DNA of 64,000 bases from Pseudaquabacterium pictum (GTDB taxonomy: Bacteria > Pseudomonadota > Gammaproteobacteria > Burkholderiales > Burkholderiaceae_C). Positions 60,018 to 64,000 of this stretch are shown here, piece by piece (position 1 is the first letter of the stretch; each line of letters opens with the position of its first letter). Where the stretch lies: NCBI RefSeq assembly GCF_005403045.1, contig NZ_BJCL01000003.1, positions 496,001 through 560,000 on the forward strand, in the 5' to 3' direction. The notes beneath the pieces are model-generated. The model was not told the origin of the DNA. It saw nothing but the letters and a program-made list of their open reading frames with translations, and ran no database searches. The translations under genes were made by a program, and so were the position numbers.

Positions 60018-60638
60018 ATGAATGACTTGCCGCTTTTCGAAGACTTCTCCCAGCCGTGTTTGAACCCGAGGCTGAGCTGGCGCCGCGAACCCGCGAGTTG
60101 GCGGGTAGACAATTCCGCAAAGTGCCTTCAGGTCAACCCGGATTCAAAGACCGACTTCTGGCAACGAACTCACTATGGTTTCGAGGTCGAAAACGGACAT
60201 TTGCTGTTCCTTGAGGCTGTGGGTGACTTTGTGCTGACGACCAAGGTCACGTCGAAGCCGCTGCACCAGTACGACCAAGCTGGCCTCATGGTGCGGGTGT
60301 CGTCCGCCTGCTGGCTCAAGACTTCAGTCGAGTTCGAGCCCGTGGGCTCCAGTCGTTTGGGCGCAGTCGTCACAAACGGCCAGTATTCGGACTGGTCGAC
60401 ACAGCCAATCGCTGCGGAGCAACGTACCGTTTGGTTCCGAATCAGGGCAGAAGACAGTGACTACATCGTCGACACCTCGTTCAACGGTCAGAAGTGGGAA
60501 CAGATTCGAATGGCACGCCTGCTCGAACGGCCTGCAATGAAATCGGTGTATTGCGGTCTGTACGCCTGTAGCCCGAAGGCTGCAGGCTATCAAGCAGAGT
60601 TCTCGTTCTTGAACTTCGAGCCGGGACGGTTGAGTTAG
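60018..60638 (+). CDS. DUF1349-type concanavalin-like protein
   Basis: A 206-residue soluble protein resembling DUF1349 (concanavalin A-like lectin/glucanase fold): WRREPASWRVDNSAKCLQVN, TDFWQRTHYGFEVENGHLL, KPLHQYDQAGLMVRVSSACWLKTSVEFE and a final SFLNFEPGRL. No signal peptide. Members are uncharacterised, possibly carbohydrate binding. ATG 60018 follows the SMR gene by 52 bases. Moderate GC and isolated context suggest an accessory gene. Confidence 0.85.
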   Translation: MNDLPLFEDFSQPCLNPRLSWRREPASWRVDNSAKCLQVNPDSKTDFWQRTHYGFEVENGHLLFLEAVGDFVLTTKVTSKPLHQYDQAGLMVRVSSACWLKTSVEFEPVGSSRLGAVVTNGQYSDWSTQPIAAEQRTVWFRIRAEDSDYIVDTSFNGQKWEQIRMARLLERPAMKSVYCGLYACSPKAAGYQAEFSFLNFEPGRLS

Positions 60639-60998
60639 GCGCAGCGTGGAAAAGCACTGCGGGTCGCCGCGAGCCATCTGACCCTTCTGTACATATGCCT
60701 GCCAATGGCATCCCCTGAGCAAAGACGTTTCACCTCACGGCAGATTTCGCTTCGAGGTGCAACAGGGCCCGGTCTCGAATGACTGCTCGCACCCTCGGCG
60801 GGGAATGTCATCTTGTGGCTGGGTCAAGTCAAAGACGGCCCCAGACTCGGCGCCGGAAACCTGTCGTTCAGTTGCTCGCCGCGGCCAGGCTTGGGCGCGT
60901 GGGGCGACCGACCGGTAGTGGCCGGCAGCCGAAGTTCGCGAATGCGCTTGGAAGCTGTCGCCCAGGCAGAACCGCCAGCGGTAAACCCGGTCAGGTTT

Positions 60999-61344
60999 GG
61001 CTGCCAGCAGTTGCTCGTCGACTTCGTCAAGTACGTCGTGCAGGTCGTCCCGTCGACCATGCCGCCGCCACAGATCCACCAGCTTGTGGCGCGCGATGGC
61101 GACGGCCCGCGCGCTAACAGGCAGCGATGCATCCCAAATGCCACGTTGCAGATGCAGGGCCAACAGTGTCCCCTGAACCAAGTCCTCCACCTCATCGGGC
61201 AAGTCCGAAAGGCGGCGCTTCAAAAAGGCACGCAGTCGCGACGCCAGCGAGCCCAGCGCTTGCCTGTAGGCCGCGTCATCACCCGACGGAGAACGCAACC
61301 ACAGCGGATTGAGGCTGATTCGAAGTCGCCGAGGCTGTCGTCAA
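60999..61344 (-). pseudogene. Remnant of an ECF-type RNA polymerase sigma factor
   Basis: The minus-strand frame is open from 61344 (stop at about 61345-61347) and reads RISLNPLWLRSPSGDDAAYR, then ALGSLASRLRAFLKRRLSDL and PDEVEDLVQGTLLALHLQR, a sigma region 2, ending around EVDEQLLAA. No ATG opens it and region 4 is missing; the frame runs on into unrelated sequence. Both ends are therefore lost. Such a sigma gene often accompanies the DUF547/glycosyltransferase operon seen next. Confidence 0.6.
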
Positions 61345-61536
61345 CAGGAATTTCGTCGCCAGGGGGCCTTTGGTGACATCGGCCGGACGTCCGGGCGTTC
61401 AGTCGCAGCAGAAGAGCAAGATTCAGCGGGTGGTGCCGCCCCTGCCTGCAGAGTTCACTGGTGCAGACCCGGCTGTAACCATTCGGACGGCCACGGCGAA
61501 TACCCGGCGGCGCACCCTTTCGATTCGATCATCCAT

Positions 61537-61939
61537 GCATGCAACGCTGCCCTTGCTCGCCGCCACCGACTTCCCGCCGATCCGGCGCCGCTCGCTGGAC
61601 CCGGACCTGAAGTCGATCAAGGATCTGGGCAGCCAGCTCAGCAGCCCCTGGAAGCCGAAGTGGATCGCGCAGCTGGACGAGCAGACGCTGCGCTTCATGA
61701 GCGACCGCACGCGCAACCGCTACAACGCGCAGCGCGGGCGGCTGGAGCTGTCGAAGATCTTCGACTGGTACGGCGAGGACTTCCGGCTGGGGCACCGCGG
61801 CATCGCGTCGCTGCCGGCGTTCGCCGCGCGCCACGCCGATCAGTTGGCCGATGCCTCGGCTGGCCGCGAGCGCATCCGTGCTGCGAGCGTCGACATCGCC
61901 TTCTTTGACTACGACTGGGCGCTGAACGACGCGCGATGA
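61537..61939 (+). pseudogene. 5'-truncated DUF547-family protein
   Basis: The C-terminal part is clear: QLDEQTLRFMSDRTRNRYN from about 61668, then RLELSKIFDWYGEDFRLGHRGI and the ending FFDYDWALNDAR, as in DUF547 proteins of about 250 residues. The N-terminal half, including the conserved cysteine region, is absent, and the preceding codons are unlike the family. Its stop overlaps the next ATG (ATGA, 61936-61939), so it was the first gene of an operon that lost its front. Confidence 0.65.
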
Positions 61940-62580
61940 AGCCTGTCTTGTCGATCGTCATCCCGGCGCTGAACGAAGATGCGGGCATCGGGGCCACGCT
62001 GCAGCCCTTGCATCCCTTGCGCATGCGAGGCGTCGAGCTAATGCTGGCCGATGGCGGCAGCAGCGACGCCACGACGGCGCTGGCCCGGCCCTGGGTCGAC
62101 GCCATGGTGGACGCGCCGCGCGGTCGTGCGCTGCAGATGAACGCGGGTGCCGCGCTGGCTCGGGCCGATGTGCTGCTGTTTCTGCATGCCGAAACCCGGC
62201 TGCCGCCGCTTGCCGACGTGCTGGTGCTGCAGGTCAGGCAGGGAGCCGGCGGCGGCGCCTGCTGGGGCCGCTTCGATGTGCGCATCGCGGGCCGCCCCTG
62301 GATGCTGCGCGTCGTGTCATGGCTGATGAACCTGCGCTCCCGCCTGAGCGGCATCGTCACCGGCGACCAGGCGATCTTCGTCACACGGGAGGCCTTCGAG
62401 CAGGTTGGCGGCTTCCCGGTCCAGCCGCTGATGGAAGACATCGAGATCTCGCGCCGGCTGAAGCGCCTGGGTCCTCCCGCCTGCCTGCGCGCAAGGGTCT
62501 GCACCTCGGGCCGGCGCTGGGAGCAGTGCGGCGTCTGGCGCACCATCGTGCTGATGTGGCACCCGCGCTGGCGTTACTGG
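61936..62580 (+). pseudogene. GT2-type glycosyltransferase (TIGR04283-like), C terminus lost
   Basis: The frame opens with MKPVLSIVIPALNEDAGI and has MLADGGSSDATTALA, GRALQMNAGAALARADVLLFLHA, GDQAIFVTREAFEQVGGFP and LMEDIEISRRLKRLG, the blocks of the family-2 glycosyltransferases annotated as arsenosugar-biosynthesis type. After TIVLMWHPRWRYW (about 62580) the protein loses similarity and the frame runs on to 62796 over the next gene in a wrong frame. The last 20-30 residues were probably removed by the deletion that fused it to the DUF2064 gene. Nearly complete, so activity is not excluded. Confidence 0.7.
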
Positions 62581-63152
62581 CGGAAGCCGGCGCTGCGGCG
62601 CTTGCCGAGCGCATGCTGCAACACGCGCTGGCTCAGGCCACGGCGGCGGATGTCGGACCCGTCGAACTGTGCACCGCTCCGGATGCCACGCATCCCGCGC
62701 TGCAGGCCGCGGCAGCCAGACATGGCGCCCTGCTGCCCGAGCAAGGCACCGGCGATCTCGGCCTGCGCATGCAGCGCGCATTGGCGCGCAGCCTGATGCG
62801 CCACGGCCGCGTACTGCTGATCGGCACCGATGCGCCGGCGCTGGACGCCGCCGTGCTGCGCCAGGCGGCGCCCGCACTGCAGGACCACGATGCCGTGTTC
62901 GTGTCGGCCCTGGACGGCGGCTATGCCCTGGTGGGTCAGCGTCGAGCGGACCCGCGCTGGTATCCCGACATGCGCTGGAGCCATGACCGCGTGATGGACC
63001 AGACGCGCGAGCGGCTGCGGGCGGTCGGCGTCCGCTGGGCGGAGCTGCCTCCGGTGGCCGACATCGGCGAGCCGGTGGAACTGGTGCACGTGCCACCCGG
63101 CTGGCTCGATGGCTTGGAGATCGCCAGCCGGATCCGGGAGCAGCAAGCATGA
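62577..63152 (+). pseudogene. DUF2064 (TIGR04282-like) glycosyltransferase, N terminus lost
   Basis: In this frame similarity begins at LAEAGAAALAERMLQHALAQ and continues through GTGDLGLRMQRALARSLMRHGRVLLIGTDAPAL, VFVSALDGGYALVGQR and FHxMRWSHDRVMDQTRE-type sequence to the end. The usual first 25 or so residues, with the APVPGxxKTRL motif that binds the nucleotide, are missing. The nearest in-frame ATG is 62613. Its stop overlaps the next start (ATGA, 63149-63152). Confidence 0.7.
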
Positions 63153-64000
63153 AGCGGCTGGTGCTGGCCGGCGCCGGCCATGCCCACGCACTGGTGTTGC
63201 GCGCACTGGTACGGCAGCCGATGCCCGGCGTCGAGGTCGTGGTGATCTCGCCGGAGCCGCTGGCGCCCTACTCGGGCATGGTGCCTGGGTGGCTGTCCGG
63301 TCACTACCGGTTCGACGAGATCGCCATCGACTTTCCGCCCTTGGCCGCGGCGGCCGGCGCGCGCTGGTGTCGGGACGAGATCCATGCACTGGATCCGGCA
63401 CGCCGGCAGCTGCGGCTGGCGGACGGCAGCACGCTCGACTACGACGTGCTGTCCCTGAACGTCGGCTCGACGCTGCAACCGCCGCCAGCCGAACACGCAC
63501 AGATGCTGCCCTTGCGCCCGCTGGCGATGCTGCATCGGCGCTACGAGAACTTGCTGGAGCGCTGGGCCCGGGCGCCTGCCGACCGGCCCTTCGTCGTCAC
63601 CGCGGTGGGTGGCGGCGCGGCCGGCTTCGAGGCCTTGCTCGCGGTGCTGACCCGGCTGCGGGCCCTGCGTCCGGACCACCCCGTGCATGGCAGCCTGCTG
63701 ACCCGGGGCACGCGCCTGCTGCCCGGGCTGGCGCCGGCCGCACGGCGTGCCGCGCAGCGCGCACTGGACCGCGCCGGGGTGACCGTGCAGTTCGGCAGCG
63801 GTTGGTGCACGTCCGTCGACCGCAGCGACGTCGTCCTCTGGGCCACTGGGGCCGAAGCGCACGGATGGCAGCGGGACCCCGCGCGCCGTGGCTCGTTGGC
63901 GGTCGACGAGCAGGGCTTCGTGCGCATTGACGAGCTGCTGCGATCGGTGTCACACCCGCAGGTGTTTGCCACCGGCGATTGCGCCAGCTGGTCCGGCCAG
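63149..64000 (+). CDS. FAD-dependent pyridine nucleotide-disulfide oxidoreductase (TIGR03169-like), 3' end outside the window
   Basis: The first 284 residues are visible: KRLVLAGAGHAHALVLRAL with a HAHA motif in place of the usual GxGxxG continuation, LAPYSGMVPGWLSGHYRF, YDVLSLNVGSTLQPPP, TAVGGGAAGFEALLA and VFATGDCASW. These match the flavoprotein family often fused or adjacent to SelD. It overlaps the preceding gene by four bases and is intact as far as seen. Its electron acceptor is unknown. Confidence 0.85.
   Translation, partial: MKRLVLAGAGHAHALVLRALVRQPMPGVEVVVISPEPLAPYSGMVPGWLSGHYRFDEIAIDFPPLAAAAGARWCRDEIHALDPARRQLRLADGSTLDYDVLSLNVGSTLQPPPAEHAQMLPLRPLAMLHRRYENLLERWARAPADRPFVVTAVGGGAAGFEALLAVLTRLRALRPDHPVHGSLLTRGTRLLPGLAPAARRAAQRALDRAGVTVQFGSGWCTSVDRSDVVLWATGAEAHGWQRDPARRGSLAVDEQGFVRIDELLRSVSHPQVFATGDCASWSGQ

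Overview
The window is very GC-rich, and its gene content points to a betaproteobacterium of the order Burkholderiales, probably the Rubrivivax/Leptothrix/Ideonella group. The indicators are several Bug/TctC-type solute-binding proteins, a DAB inorganic-carbon transporter, a PEP-CTERM sorting motif and a benzoate/catechol/3-oxoadipate gene set. This assignment is an inference from gene content; no rRNA marker is present.

Layout. 1-3.1 kb: a CheW protein, a PepSY/cytochrome b561 pair and rarA. 3.4-9.6 kb: a livHMGF branched-chain-type ABC transporter without a LivK, a Bug protein, a DCC-COQ7 fusion and a DUF4149 protein. 9.6-16 kb: a LysR gene divergent from dabB-dabA, then a PRISE-type reductase. 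16-21.5 kb: a sparse accessory stretch with a large PEP-CTERM/subtilase chimera, a candidate 4.5S (SRP) RNA, an SDR gene and a decayed piece of a CD-NTase (CBASS-type) sensor domain. 21.5-32.8 kb: a minus-strand operon for cyclohexanecarboxylate degradation (badH-badI-aliB-aliA-bug-badK-acyl-CoA dehydrogenase-gcdH-etfB-etfA) with a badR-like MarR gene upstream. 32.9-49.7 kb: a TRIC channel gene, pcaR, pcaIJFD, benE, benM/catM, catBCA, benABCD, benK and an exported M20 amidohydrolase. 49.8-57.8 kb: a BKACE enzyme, malic enzyme, and a putative hippurate module (LysR, Bug protein, M20 hydrolase, then a tandem glycine riboswitch and a D-amino-acid dehydrogenase). 57.9-64 kb: gene remnants, an inverted repeat pair around a VOC gene, an SMR pump, a DUF1349 protein, a sigma-factor remnant and a partly decayed DUF547/glycosyltransferase/DUF2064/flavoprotein operon cut by the window end.

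How the genes fit together. The centre is a catabolic island of about 36 kb. Benzoate enters by BenE/BenK, is dihydroxylated by BenABC, dehydrogenated by BenD to catechol, ring-cleaved by CatA, processed by CatB, CatC and PcaD to 3-oxoadipate, and thiolysed through PcaIJ and PcaF to succinyl-CoA and acetyl-CoA. Cyclohexanecarboxylate is activated by AliA, desaturated by AliB, hydrated by BadK, oxidised by BadH and ring-opened by BadI to pimeloyl-CoA; GcdH and EtfAB handle the glutaryl-CoA end and electron flow. Hippurate is inferred to be split to benzoate, which enters the ben genes, and glycine, which would be sensed by the riboswitch ahead of the amino-acid dehydrogenase. Candidate operators are visible for the BenM/CatM, PcaR and BadR regulators and for the hippurate-module LysR.
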